This document shows positions 1 to 10,835 of a stretch of DNA of 64,000 nucleotides, one piece after another (positions within the stretch are counted from its first letter, which is position 1; the number at the start of each line of letters is the position of its first letter). The position numbers and the translations under genes were made by a program. Where the stretch lies: NCBI GenBank assembly GCA_964390445.1, contig CAYMJJ010000002.1:1-64000 (forward strand), given 5' to 3'. Below the pieces are notes generated by a model, which ran no database searches, had not been told where the DNA came from, and saw only the letters and a program-made list of their open reading frames with translations. The stretch is from Anderseniella sp964390445 (GTDB taxonomy: Bacteria > Pseudomonadota > Alphaproteobacteria > Rhizobiales > Aestuariivirgaceae).

Positions 1-14
1 CACCCGAGGCACAC

Positions 15-2708
<2,694 letters not shown>

Positions 2709-2716
2709 CCTGCCGG

Positions 2717-2734
2717 ACGGGTTAATCCACCCGT
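2717..2734 (+). terminator. Hairpin after ppdK, weak terminator candidate
   Basis: A perfect 6-bp stem (ACGGGT/ACCCGT) with a 6-nt loop begins 9 nt after the ppdK stop codon. It is not followed by a T-run, so it may stabilise the 3' end rather than act as an intrinsic terminator. Confidence 0.3.
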
Positions 2735-2777
2735 TAGTAAGGTGTGCGTCACAACTCAGCCAAACTTGTGAGTATGG

Positions 2778-2792
2778 TTAACTTGTGATAAA
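2778..2792 (+). promoter_or_regulatory. CtrA-like site upstream of the cell-wall hydrolase (one mismatch)
   Basis: TTAA-N7-TAAA lies about 27 bp before the GTG start of the SleB-type hydrolase. The CtrA consensus of alphaproteobacteria is TTAA-N7-TTAA, so one base differs. Cell-cycle control of a wall hydrolase would make sense, but a single imperfect short site is weak evidence. Confidence 0.25.
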
Positions 2793-2818
2793 CGCATGAA
2801 GTCTACACTTAGGGGTAA

Positions 2819-3757
2819 GTGTCACGCGGACCTAGCAGGGAAGGGCCCGATCTTTTGTCAGAATTCGAACGGCATATGCGCAGGCGCGCTGGCGCTGAGC
2901 GCCGCAGGGAGGAACTCGACCAGTCGATCTCCCTGTCGGAAATTGCGACGTTCGCACTGGCTGGGCTCGCTGTTGTAGGTGCTGTGGCTTTCGCAGGTCA
3001 CCAGGTTTCGCGCGCTACCGCTTCTGTTCATCCGCAGCCGGCACCGGCTCAGTGGGCCGATATCGTCTCTCCGGCAACCACGATTGCCGCGAAGGGCTCG
3101 CTGCTCGATGAGCCTGTCCGGCAGGACTTCCGTGTCTTGCCCAATGACGGCCGCATGACCGTTGCCAGCTACGGCAAGTCCGATTTCGTCCAGGACGAGA
3201 TCGCCGTGATCGCCCCGCAACTCCAGCAGGCTTCGCTTGGACCAACCCAGAAGCCAGCAAAGCTGGTTTCCGTTCCCTCGGCCCCGAAGGTGTCGGCAAT
3301 GGAAAAGCGGTTCCAGCTTGCCCGTGCCGAAAAGCAGCGCGTGCTCAAGCAGCGTGACGCCCGCCTTGCCGAAAAGGACTGCCTCGCCCGCGCCATCTAC
3401 TTCGAGGCACGCTCCGAACCTGAAGAAGGCCAGATCGCGGTTGCCAATGTGGTGCTCAACCGCGTGAAGTCCACCAAGTATCCCAACACCATTTGCGGTG
3501 TGGTTTATGAAGGTGCCCACCGGCTGAATTCCTGCCAGTTCTCATTTACCTGCGACGGCAAGCCGGACGTTGCCAACGATGCGAGAATGTGGGCTCAGTC
3601 AAAGCGCCTTGCAGAGCGTGCCATGGCTGGCGACGCCTATGTCCGGGTGATTTCCACTGCAACGCACTATCACGCGGATTACGTCAATCCACGCTGGGCG
3701 AGCCACCTCAAGCGCCTGATCAAGATCGGCCGCCACATCTTCTACCACGAAAGCTGA
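2819..3757 (+). CDS. Cell wall hydrolase, SleB/Hydrolase_2 family, membrane-anchored
   Basis: A predicted peptidoglycan hydrolase of 312 aa. A short positively charged N-terminus is followed by one membrane segment at about residues 43-60 (FALAGLAVVGAVAFAG), then a linker of about 120 residues. The C-terminal Hydrolase_2 domain spans about residues 185-312 and contains the family motif IYFEARSEPEEGQIAVANVV, where the first Glu is the likely catalytic acid. This topology puts the catalytic domain in the periplasm. The start is GTG at 2819, preceded by AGGGG; an in-frame ATG at 2876 would keep the membrane segment and is a possible alternative. The gene is monocistronic and ends at a strong terminator. 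Confidence 0.88.
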   Translation: MSRGPSREGPDLLSEFERHMRRRAGAERRREELDQSISLSEIATFALAGLAVVGAVAFAGHQVSRATASVHPQPAPAQWADIVSPATTIAAKGSLLDEPVRQDFRVLPNDGRMTVASYGKSDFVQDEIAVIAPQLQQASLGPTQKPAKLVSVPSAPKVSAMEKRFQLARAEKQRVLKQRDARLAEKDCLARAIYFEARSEPEEGQIAVANVVLNRVKSTKYPNTICGVVYEGAHRLNSCQFSFTCDGKPDVANDARMWAQSKRLAERAMAGDAYVRVISTATHYHADYVNPRWASHLKRLIKIGRHIFYHES

Positions 3758-3775
3758 TTGGCAGACCGGCTGCCG

Positions 3776-3807
3776 CCCCCCGAACCTCGCTCGCTGCGGG
3801 GTTTTTT
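3776..3807 (+). terminator. Rho-independent terminator after the cell-wall hydrolase
   Basis: A C-rich arm ending CCCCG pairs with CGGGG at 3797-3801 and is followed directly by TTTTTT. It lies 19 nt after the stop codon and separates this gene from the convergent nitroreductase. Confidence 0.75.
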
Positions 3808-3839
3808 GTTGATGGGTATTCGTCTGAGCATGGACAGCG

Positions 3840-4532
3840 TCAGTGCTCGATAAAGGTCGCGAACTCGTCAATGCTGGCGCGCTCGCTTACCAGCGTGTTT
3901 TCAGGTGCCTGCGGGTCGGCAACGCCCAGCGCCATGCCTGACACCACAATCTCGTCTGCGGGTATGCCAAGTTCATCGTGCAGCACCTGGCCAAACTCGC
4001 ACCAGGCCTGTTGCGGGCAGGTTTCCAGACCGTGGCCGCGCGCCAGGATCATTACGTTCTGCATGAACATGCCCATGTCCAGCCACGAACCGTGCAGCAT
4101 GTTGCGGTCGATGCGGAAGAACAGCCCGACGGGTGCGCCGAAAAATTCGAAGTTGCGCAGCATGGCGCGGGTGCGGGCAGGGTAATCATCACGCGCAATG
4201 CCATACAACGAGTAAAGCGCATAGCCCACCGCGCGGCGGCGCGCGATGTATGTCTCATTCAGTTCCGCAGGCATGTAGGCATATTCAAGGCTGCGTTCGC
4301 CAGCTTGCGCGGCTGCGATCACGGCAGCACTGATCCGCTCGCGCGCGGCGCCGGCTACGCATGTTACCTTCCAGGGTTGCGTGTTGGTGCCCGAGGGTGC
4401 ACGCGCAGCATCGGCCAGTATGGTGCGTACTGTTTCCATTGCGATGGGGTTGGGCAGGAACCGTCTGATCGAATGCCGCCCGGTCACCGCCTCGGTCACG
4501 CCGGGTCCGGGCGCAGATGAATTGCCATGCAT
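3840..4532 (-). CDS. Nitroreductase family protein
   Basis: A predicted FMN-dependent NAD(P)H oxidoreductase of about 230 aa. The N-terminal family motif GRHSIRRFLPNPI is followed by APSGTNTQPW, which places the flavin phosphate-binding Arg and Ser as in the NfsB/Frp fold. The C-terminal GLETCPQQAW and VVSGMALGVAD segments are also typical. The start is placed at the ATG at 4532 (MHGNSS), because the residues upstream resemble nothing in the family. The substrate cannot be told from sequence. The gene is convergent with the wall hydrolase and divergent from the aminotransferase. Confidence 0.9.
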   Translation of the reverse strand: MHGNSSAPGPGVTEAVTGRHSIRRFLPNPIAMETVRTILADAARAPSGTNTQPWKVTCVAGAARERISAAVIAAAQAGERSLEYAYMPAELNETYIARRRAVGYALYSLYGIARDDYPARTRAMLRNFEFFGAPVGLFFRIDRNMLHGSWLDMGMFMQNVMILARGHGLETCPQQAWCEFGQVLHDELGIPADEIVVSGMALGVADPQAPENTLVSERASIDEFATFIEH

Positions 4533-4721
4533 GAAACTGTCTCCGGCAGCCGTCAATCCCGCCCACAGTCTTGGGGTTGTTGCAAGCAATGTCACGCGGT
4601 TTCCTGCCGTCCGGCATGACCGGCTGATCGCTGGCCGTGCTGCCGGTTTGCCCCTTTACGCCACCCCCGCCGGTCGGGCACCATCGGGGCAACCAACAAT
4701 GTGCAAGGGTGAGGAAATCAG

Positions 4722-5561
4722 ATGGCGACATGGACCTGGTTTGATGGCAAGTGGCATGATACCCCGCCCGCCGTGGCAACCCCGATGACCCATGCCATGT
4801 GGCTTGGCTCGTGTGTGTTCGACGGGGCACGCGCGTTTGAAAATACCGCGCCTGACCTGCTCCAGCATTGCCAGCGTGTCGTCAACTCGGCCAATACCTT
4901 CGCTCTCAGGCCACAGTTTGATGCGCACGAGATCGAGGCCATGGCGCGCGAGGGCATGGCCAAGTTCGGCCCCGGTGCCGAGCTTTACATCCGCCCGATG
5001 TACTGGGCCGATGACGGTTTCGTTGACGTCGATCCCGACACCACCCGGTTTGCGCTTGCCGTCTATGATGCGCCGATGCCGGCACCCACCGGCTTCTCCG
5101 TCACCTGTTCGCCTTTTCGCCGCCCGTCGGTTGAGTATTCGCCAACCGATGCCAAGGCCGCCTGCCACTACCCCAATTCCGCACGCGCGATGCGCGAGGC
5201 GCGCGCTCGCGGGTTCGACAACGCAGTCATGCTCGATCCGCTGTCCAACGTGTCGGAGCTTGCCACCGCCAACATCTGGTACGCCCGTGATGGCGAGGTG
5301 CACACGCCGGTGCCCAACGGCACCTTCCTCAATGGCATCACCCGCCAGCGCATCATCAAGCTGCTGCGCGGAGCCGGCGTGACGGTGCATGAGCGCAGCC
5401 TGAAGTGGCGTGACTTCATCGATGCCGACGAGGTGTTCTCGACCGGCAACTGGGCCAAGGTGGCACCCGTCACCCGCATCGAGGATCGCGACCTGCAACC
5501 CGGCCCGATGTATGAACTGGCGCGTGAATTATACTGGAACTACGCTCATACAACTGCGTGA
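4722..5561 (+). CDS. Class IV PLP aminotransferase, branched-chain aminotransferase type
   Basis: A 279-aa fold-type IV aminotransferase, probably transferring amino groups between 2-oxoglutarate/glutamate and branched-chain amino acids. The start of the protein (TWFDGKWHD followed by HAMWLGSCVFDGARAF) matches IlvE-type enzymes. The PLP lysine is in DAKAACHYPNS, and the cofactor-phosphate loops NVSELATANIW and GITRQRII are present. It is somewhat shorter than classical IlvE (about 300 aa), and the D-amino-acid/aminodeoxychorismate branches of this fold cannot be excluded. No gene symbol is given for that reason. Confidence 0.85.
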   Translation: MATWTWFDGKWHDTPPAVATPMTHAMWLGSCVFDGARAFENTAPDLLQHCQRVVNSANTFALRPQFDAHEIEAMAREGMAKFGPGAELYIRPMYWADDGFVDVDPDTTRFALAVYDAPMPAPTGFSVTCSPFRRPSVEYSPTDAKAACHYPNSARAMREARARGFDNAVMLDPLSNVSELATANIWYARDGEVHTPVPNGTFLNGITRQRIIKLLRGAGVTVHERSLKWRDFIDADEVFSTGNWAKVAPVTRIEDRDLQPGPMYELARELYWNYAHTTA

Positions 5562-5586
5562 AGCAGCGCCAGTCCGCGTTACGAAA

Positions 5587-6207
5587 TCATAACTTCAGTT
5601 GATGAAACTTGGCCGTGAAGGCCTTGCCAGCCACCTCGGCGGGCTGCGGCGTGAGCTTCTGCAAATGCGCGATGGTGGCGCTGCTCAAGCCGCGGGGGCG
5701 GCCGAAAAATCGTGCCGCTTCAGCATCTTCAAAACCCGCCAGCACCGTTGCCTCGAAAAAGGCGCTGGCCTTGTCGGCCCGCTTGATCTGTTTCTCGATC
5801 AGTTGCGGCAGATACGCCGGCAACCCGAACCGCACATGCACGGCCTCCATCAGCCGCGCCTCGAAGTCCTTGTAATCAAAGCCTAAAGCGGCCTTGAACG
5901 GCGAGATCATGTCGCCGATCACATACTCCGACGCATCGTGCAAGAGAGCTGCCAGCCGCCATTTCGGATCCATGTCAGGGTGCAGCTCGCTGACCAGCTT
6001 TTCAACCAGAACAGAGTGTTGCGCCACCGAGAAGGCGTGTGAGCCATGCGTCTGACCGTTCCAGCGCGCCACCCGCGCCAGCCCGTGTGCAATGTCTTCG
6101 ATCTCGACATCAAGTGGCGACGGCTCCAGCAGATCGAGCCGGCGGCCCGACAACATGCGCTGCCATGCCCTTGGTTTTTCAGCCTCTTTTGGCGAGGATC
6201 GGCTCAT
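5587..6207 (-). CDS. HD-domain hydrolase, YfbR-like 5'-nucleotidase type
   Basis: A metal-dependent phosphohydrolase of about 206 aa. The HD signature is split between THGSHAFSVAQHSVLVEKL (first His) and AALLHDASEYVIGD (His-Asp pair), with a later Asp in KRADKASAFFEA. YfbR-type enzymes dephosphorylate deoxynucleoside monophosphates; that activity is inferred. The start is the ATG at 6207 (MSRSSP), which overlaps the stop of the upstream glycosylase gene in an ATGA junction and indicates translational coupling. The gene is the last of a ygfZ-tag-HD operon. Confidence 0.88.
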   Translation of the reverse strand: MSRSSPKEAEKPRAWQRMLSGRRLDLLEPSPLDVEIEDIAHGLARVARWNGQTHGSHAFSVAQHSVLVEKLVSELHPDMDPKWRLAALLHDASEYVIGDMISPFKAALGFDYKDFEARLMEAVHVRFGLPAYLPQLIEKQIKRADKASAFFEATVLAGFEDAEAARFFGRPRGLSSATIAHLQKLTPQPAEVAGKAFTAKFHQLKL

Positions 6208-6818
6208 GCTGGACCACGCATCGCCTTGCACGGCTCATGCCTGTGGCACGTCACAAGGTGATCGTTGACCATGCCCACCGCCTGCATGAATGCATACACG
6301 ATGGTCGGCCCGACGAAGCGAAAACCCTTTCGTTTCAGGTCTTTGGAGATCGCCTCGGCCAGTGGCGTCGCGGCCGGCACCTGGTCCAGGTTCGTGAAGC
6401 TGTTGACCAGCGGCTCGCCGTCCATGAAATCCCACAGGTACTTCGAAAACGCGGCGTCTCCGCCCATTTCCAGGTAGGCTTGCGCGTTGGTCACTGCCGC
6501 ATCGATCTTCAGCCGGTTGCGGACGATGCCGGCATTGCCCATCAATTCGGCTTTCTTTTCAGCATCATAGCGTGCCATCAGCGTAGCATCGAAGTTGTCG
6601 AAGGCGGCGCGGTAGCTGTCGCGCTTGCGCAGGATGGTGATCCACGACAGCCCGGCCTGGAAACCGTCCAGCAACAGCTTTTCGAACAGCGCACGGCCAT
6701 CATGTTCGGGTACGCCCCATTCGGTGTCGTGGTAGGTCACGTAGTCTGCGGCGGTGCCGCACCAGCCGCACCGGTCAAGCCCGTCAGCGTGCGAAATCAG
6801 TGAATGTTCCCAACCCAT
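6204..6818 (-). CDS. tag: DNA-3-methyladenine glycosylase I
   Basis: A base-excision repair glycosylase of 204 aa that removes 3-methyladenine from alkylated DNA. The zinc ligands typical of Tag are visible: the N-terminal CGWCG with HDTEWG, and the C-terminal VTCHRHEPC. The aromatic substrate pocket stretch LDGFQAGLSWITILRKR is intact. The start ATG overlaps the stop of ygfZ (TAATG), and the stop overlaps the next start (ATGA), so the three genes are tightly coupled. Confidence 0.96.
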   Translation of the reverse strand: MGWEHSLISHADGLDRCGWCGTAADYVTYHDTEWGVPEHDGRALFEKLLLDGFQAGLSWITILRKRDSYRAAFDNFDATLMARYDAEKKAELMGNAGIVRNRLKIDAAVTNAQAYLEMGGDAAFSKYLWDFMDGEPLVNSFTNLDQVPAATPLAEAISKDLKRKGFRFVGPTIVYAFMQAVGMVNDHLVTCHRHEPCKAMRGPA

Positions 6819-7687
6819 TAGTCGTCGCTTTCGATGGCGGTTTGCGGCTCGGGCCAGCGCGCCCAGTGCGGCTTGTGCATGGTGATTGCAACACCGTCAA
6901 CTGACAACCCGGTGCCATTTGCCGCCGCTGTCGCCGCCCGGTCCAGCCGGACCAGCGCGATGCCTTGCCGGCCTGATTGGCCAACGAGACTGCCCACCTT
7001 GCGCTCACCCGCCATCACCACGCTGCCACGCGCCGGCAACGCTTCAGCCGCGCTCACCGGCACGATGCGGCTGCGCGCGGTGCCGCGATGCTGCATCCGC
7101 GACACAACCTCCTGGCCCACGTAGCAGCCCTTGGCAAAGTTGACCGAGCCAAGCTGGTCATAATTTGCTTCATGCGGAAACATCTCGCCGGAGCCGATTT
7201 CCACACTGTCCGCAATCCCCAGCGCATGGCGATGGGCAGCATGGGCATCTGCAGTCCCCTCAGCCATTTCCGTGATGGCAGCCACCGGCCCGATCAGCCG
7301 CCACCCAAGCTCGGCCAGGCGCGGGTCATGGTACGAGATCACCCCTTGCGGTACGCTTGGCGCTTCATCGCCCCATGCAACGGCAACGGCCAGGTCGTCG
7401 CGCACGGCAATGTCGATGGCGCGGCGCAGCTTGTACATGGTGAGCCGTTGCAGCAGCGCGGCGCGCGCTTCTGCCGGGCACTCGACCAGCACGCCATCTG
7501 CGATGGCGACCACGAAAAAGTCGAACAGGATCTTTCCCTGCGGTGTGAGCAGCCCGCCGTGTGCGGCCCCGCCCGGTTGCAGCTTGACGACGTCCGTGGT
7601 GATCAGGTCCTGCAGGAAGCCAAGCGTGCCGTCACCGGTCAGTTCGATGATGGCGCGATCGTCCAGTGGCGCAACAGTGTTTGCCAT
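6818..7687 (-). CDS. ygfZ: Folate-binding protein YgfZ/GcvT-like, iron-sulfur cluster maturation
   Basis: A 289-aa tetrahydrofolate-binding protein of the GcvT fold; YgfZ/Iba57 members assist maturation of a subset of Fe-S enzymes. The diagnostic motif KGCYVGQEVVSRMQHRG is present near residue 195, including its conserved Cys. The start is the ATG at 7687 (MANTVAPLDD), where similarity to the family begins. The reading frame is open much further upstream, but that stretch overlaps the divergent oxidoreductase gene and has no family resemblance. First gene of the ygfZ-tag-HD operon. Confidence 0.93.
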   Translation of the reverse strand: MANTVAPLDDRAIIELTGDGTLGFLQDLITTDVVKLQPGGAAHGGLLTPQGKILFDFFVVAIADGVLVECPAEARAALLQRLTMYKLRRAIDIAVRDDLAVAVAWGDEAPSVPQGVISYHDPRLAELGWRLIGPVAAITEMAEGTADAHAAHRHALGIADSVEIGSGEMFPHEANYDQLGSVNFAKGCYVGQEVVSRMQHRGTARSRIVPVSAAEALPARGSVVMAGERKVGSLVGQSGRQGIALVRLDRAATAAANGTGLSVDGVAITMHKPHWARWPEPQTAIESDD

Positions 7688-7786
7688 GCGGTAGCTTTCC
7701 TTGCTCTTGCCTCTGCCATGAGATTTACGTAAGCCGGTGCCATCGTACAAGCCGCCCGGCCCAAAACCCGAATTTGGAGAGATTTC

Positions 7787-8779
7787 ATGTCCGACACGTT
7801 CCGTGCCATCCAGATCAACAAGGTTGATGACAAGCAGACCGTCGAACTGGTCAATCTCACCGATGCCGACCTGATGGACGGAGATGTGACGGTCAATGTC
7901 ACGCACTCCACGGTGAACTACAAGGACGGTCTTGCACTGACCGGCAAGGCACCGATCATCCGCAAGTTTCCTCTGATCCCCGGCATCGATTTTGCCGGCA
8001 CCGTGGCCATCTCCGACAACCCTGAGTTCATGGCCGGCGATGCTGTGATCCTCAACGGCTGGGGCGTCGGCGAAGGTCACTCCGGCGGTTTTGCCGAGCG
8101 CGCGCGCGTCAAGGGCGACTGGCTGGTGAAGATGCCAGAAGGCATGGACGCCGCCCACGCCATGGCCATCGGCACGGCCGGCTACACCTCGATGCTGTGC
8201 GTCATGGCGCTGGAAGACCAGGGCATCAGCCCCGATTCGGGTGAAGTGCTTGTGACGGGTGCGGCCGGCGGTGTCGGTTCGGTGGCCATCGCCATCCTGT
8301 CGAAGCTCGGCTACTCGGTCACTGCCTCCACCGGCCGTACGTCCGAAGCAGACTTCCTCAAGGACCTGGGGGCGGCAAACATCGTTGACCGTGAAGAATT
8401 CAACAGCCCGCCGAAGCCGTTGGCCAAGTCGCGCTGGGCGGCCTGCATCGATGCGGTCGGCTCAACCACGCTGGCCAACGTCCTGTCGCAGATGAACTAT
8501 GGCGGCGTCGTTGCAGCCTGTGGCCTGGCGCAGGGCGCAGACCTGCCAACGTCGGTTATGCCGTTCATCCTGCGCGGCGTGAAGCTCGTCGGGGTGGACT
8601 CCGTCATGTGCCCGAAGCCGCGCCGCGAGCAGGCCTGGGCGCGCCTGGCCAGAGACCTCGACATGGCAAAGCTCGACAAGTTGACCCAGGCTCACATCAA
8701 GCTTGACGACGTCATCGCTGCAGGCGCCGACATCATGTCCGGCAAGATCCGAGGCCGCGTCGTGGTGGATGTTGCCTGA
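7787..8779 (+). CDS. MDR oxidoreductase, acrylyl-CoA reductase AcuI/YhdH type
   Basis: A 330-aa zinc-independent medium-chain reductase, probably NADPH-dependent reduction of acrylyl-CoA to propionyl-CoA or a related enoyl-CoA. The N-terminal STVNYKDGLALTGKAPI motif and the Rossmann loop VTGAAGGVGSVAIAIL near residue 155 are characteristic of AcuI/YhdH. The classical structural-zinc cysteines are absent. The ATG is preceded by GGAGAG. AcuI feeds the propionyl-CoA pathway, and both methylmalonyl-CoA mutase subunits are encoded further along, so the link is plausible but not proven. Confidence 0.9.
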   Translation: MSDTFRAIQINKVDDKQTVELVNLTDADLMDGDVTVNVTHSTVNYKDGLALTGKAPIIRKFPLIPGIDFAGTVAISDNPEFMAGDAVILNGWGVGEGHSGGFAERARVKGDWLVKMPEGMDAAHAMAIGTAGYTSMLCVMALEDQGISPDSGEVLVTGAAGGVGSVAIAILSKLGYSVTASTGRTSEADFLKDLGAANIVDREEFNSPPKPLAKSRWAACIDAVGSTTLANVLSQMNYGGVVAACGLAQGADLPTSVMPFILRGVKLVGVDSVMCPKPRREQAWARLARDLDMAKLDKLTQAHIKLDDVIAAGADIMSGKIRGRVVVDVA

Positions 8780-8806
8780 AGCATCAGCCGAAACTGTTTG
8801 GAAGTT

Positions 8807-8866
8807 GCTCGTTTTCAAACTGCTAGAGCAACTTTAGCCGTTCAACTCGAACGGCTGTTGCTCTAG
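8807..8866. repeat. Palindromic intergenic repeat, copy A (60 bp)
   Basis: A 60-bp element, 56/60 identical to 61280-61339. It folds into a bulged hairpin: AGAGCAAC/GTTGCTCT (8 bp), a TTT bulge on one side, then AGCCGTTC/GAACGGCT (8 bp) and a 5-nt loop. It lies between two convergent genes and could also act as a bidirectional terminator. Only the right-hand part of the longer copy B is present. Confidence 0.85.
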
Positions 8867-9159
8867 TGCAGCTTGCGCACGACGGTGAATTCACCGTTGC
8901 GAATGCGCTCGGGCAGGCGCTGTGCCATGACGGCAACAGGCTCTTCGCCATATGTGGCGATCATGTCTGACAATGCTGCGAATATGGCAGCCGTCGCCAC
9001 GCAATCCGGGTCAAGCCCGTCGTACACGGCTTCCTCCCAGGCATCGAGGATGTAGCGCAATGCCAGTTGGCGGCTGCGCTGGTCCTCGGCGCTGGCGTGT
9101 TCGTCCCCCACTACCAGTTCCGGCTCATCGAGCAAGAGCTTGTCTTTTCGGCTTGTCAT
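8863..9159 (-). CDS. Small conserved-looking hypothetical protein
   Basis: A 98-aa acidic, alpha-helical protein beginning MTSRKDKLLLDEPEL; I do not recognise the family. It contains an Asp/Cys stretch (GLDPDCVATAAIFAALSD) and ends in a basic tail. There is no signal peptide or membrane segment. The start is set at the ATG at 9159 because the upstream in-frame residues are low-complexity and unlike protein. Its last codons overlap the right end of the intergenic repeat by a few bases. Confidence 0.6.
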   Translation of the reverse strand: MTSRKDKLLLDEPELVVGDEHASAEDQRSRQLALRYILDAWEEAVYDGLDPDCVATAAIFAALSDMIATYGEEPVAVMAQRLPERIRNGEFTVVRKLH

Positions 9160-9300
9160 CTTTCCCACCCGGCAACTTGGGACAGTGTGCGAACAATCAA
9201 TTGTCGCCCGCGCCCTTCCGTGTCGCTCTGTTGAAAGTGACACTACCACGACAACAGGGCCGTTCACCTGCTTCCTTGCCAAAAGGTTAACGGCGCAAGG

Positions 9301-10302
9301 TTACTCCTTCACGATGGCCGTACCCGGGTGAAACGCTTCCACGACAAACGCGAAAGTGACGTCATGTGGCATGTCCCTGTAGGTGCCGTCGCTGTCGCGG
9401 CGCATCACCGTCACCGAACCGACATCACGGCCCTTGGCAAGCTCTTCCGTGTCCAGCGCGGAGGCCTGACCGGCCTTCCAGTTCAGCTTGACCGGACCTT
9501 GATCAAGCCGCCCTTGCCGGGCGAGATGAGTGAGTGCAACCGCGAAAGCCTTGCCGCCGTCCCGGTAGACGACAACCCGCGCCATTGGTGAAATGCCCTC
9601 CGGCATTGCGCCATTGTAGAGAAACGGTTTTGCCGACCGGTCATAGCCAAAATAGGGATTTCTGCCATAGTCGCGCAGGCCAGGATCGTTCGGAACCAGC
9701 ACCTTTCCATCTGGATGGCGGCTCCTGAAATCGGCCCAGCTTTCCAGCCGTGCGGGCAGCATGGTCAGCGATGTGCCGGTCATGGCGCCGACGATGGCCT
9801 CGCCGGAGAACTGCTGCCACCAGCTGTCAGACTGGCGGTCGTACATGATAAGGTCGGAGTGGCGCAGCAGCCCGGACGTTCCGAAATCCAGCACCTGTCC
9901 GTTAACGCGCCGATCGAAAGCGATGGCTGCATTGCATAACGGGCAATAGGTCACCGAAACCGGCACACCTCCAATGTTGTCATTGACGATCTCGTGCCAG
10001 ATCATGATGCGTAGAGGGTAGGCGCGGGCATCGCCATTGATGGCAACGGACATCACTGGTTCGCGGTCAACCAGGTTGTCGACGTCTGGCACGCTTTCGA
10101 ACTTCGGGTCGTCGATGGGCGGAATGCCGTCGCGGGGCGGTCCGCCCGACATTATTTCAGCAAGGTCGATGGATGTCTTGTTGAAGTCGGTGTTTGACCA
10201 GCCCATGCGCTTGAATTGCGCGGCCTGCCCGGAAGATTGCGCCGGCGCGGCAATGGAGAAGAAAACTGCGAATGCCACAAGGGCGACAAAGAACCGCGAC
10301 AT
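9301..10302 (-). CDS. DUF3179 domain-containing exported protein
   Basis: A 333-aa protein with a clear signal peptide (MSRFFVALVAFAVFFSIAAPAQS). The DUF3179 body has the hallmark segments ARAYPLRIMIWHEIVND and VSVTYCPLCNAAIAFDR, the latter containing a CxxC pair. The family function is unknown; the CPLC motif suggests redox chemistry or metal/thiol binding in the periplasm, which is inference. The start is the ATG at 10302, with an AGGAGG-like ribosome-binding site 7-12 nt upstream. Confidence 0.92.
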   Translation of the reverse strand: MSRFFVALVAFAVFFSIAAPAQSSGQAAQFKRMGWSNTDFNKTSIDLAEIMSGGPPRDGIPPIDDPKFESVPDVDNLVDREPVMSVAINGDARAYPLRIMIWHEIVNDNIGGVPVSVTYCPLCNAAIAFDRRVNGQVLDFGTSGLLRHSDLIMYDRQSDSWWQQFSGEAIVGAMTGTSLTMLPARLESWADFRSRHPDGKVLVPNDPGLRDYGRNPYFGYDRSAKPFLYNGAMPEGISPMARVVVYRDGGKAFAVALTHLARQGRLDQGPVKLNWKAGQASALDTEELAKGRDVGSVTVMRRDSDGTYRDMPHDVTFAFVVEAFHPGTAIVKE

Positions 10303-10359
10303 CCAGGCACCTCCTTGCTCAGTGTCTGAACAGTGCCAGCCGCAGGCATCACCGAACAA

Positions 10360-10803
10360 TCAGGTTTGTGTGAAACCATCGAGAGCACGGCGCAGGAAGG
10401 CATCGGTGCCGGGGGTCATGGTGAGGCTTTCGAATTCCTCGATGCGCACCCAGCGGGCATCCGACACGTCATCGCCAGGGCGCGGTTCGCCCGCCTGCCA
10501 GTTGCACTTGAAGCACGAGATCACGTAGTGGAATTCCAGTCCGCCGGACGGGTCGCGGTGGATGATGTCGATGCAGTCGAACAGCCGGTCGACCTCAGCA
10601 GTGACAGAGGTTTCCTCCAGCAGTTCGCGCAGCACCGCCTCGCGCGCAGGCTCGCCCGGCTCGATGTGCCCGCCCGGCAGGCTCCACATGCCGAAGCCCG
10701 CCTTCTTGGCGCGTTTGACCAGCAGCACCTTGCCGTCGCGCAGTACCAACGCGCTGACGCCGGGAAGCGGCCTTATGCGGGCGATCGTCATGGCGGTTTT
10801 CAT
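10360..10803 (-). CDS. Nudix hydrolase
   Basis: A 147-aa pyrophosphohydrolase of nucleoside-diphosphate-linked compounds. The Nudix box runs GGHIEPGEPAREAVLRELLE followed by ET, giving the required RELLEE metal-binding glutamates. The protein starts with the usual beta strand (VSALVLRDGKVLLVKR). The substrate is not predictable. The gene is divergent from the SRAP gene, separated by about 30 bp. Confidence 0.9.
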   Translation of the reverse strand: MKTAMTIARIRPLPGVSALVLRDGKVLLVKRAKKAGFGMWSLPGGHIEPGEPAREAVLRELLEETSVTAEVDRLFDCIDIIHRDPSGGLEFHYVISCFKCNWQAGEPRPGDDVSDARWVRIEEFESLTMTPGTDAFLRRALDGFTQT

Positions 10804-10835
10804 CCGGTCATCGTCGTGGCAAGGTGGCTGGCGTT

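Noticed and set aside
3965..4520. Plus-strand frame of 180 codons within the nitroreductase gene
   Set aside because: It is antisense to a gene with clear nitroreductase motifs, has no ribosome-binding site and no recognisable protein features.
7688..8158. N-terminal extension of YgfZ by about 157 residues
   Set aside because: The frame is open upstream of the ATG at 7687, but it overlaps the divergent AcuI-like gene, reads as its antisense shadow, and has no similarity to the YgfZ family.
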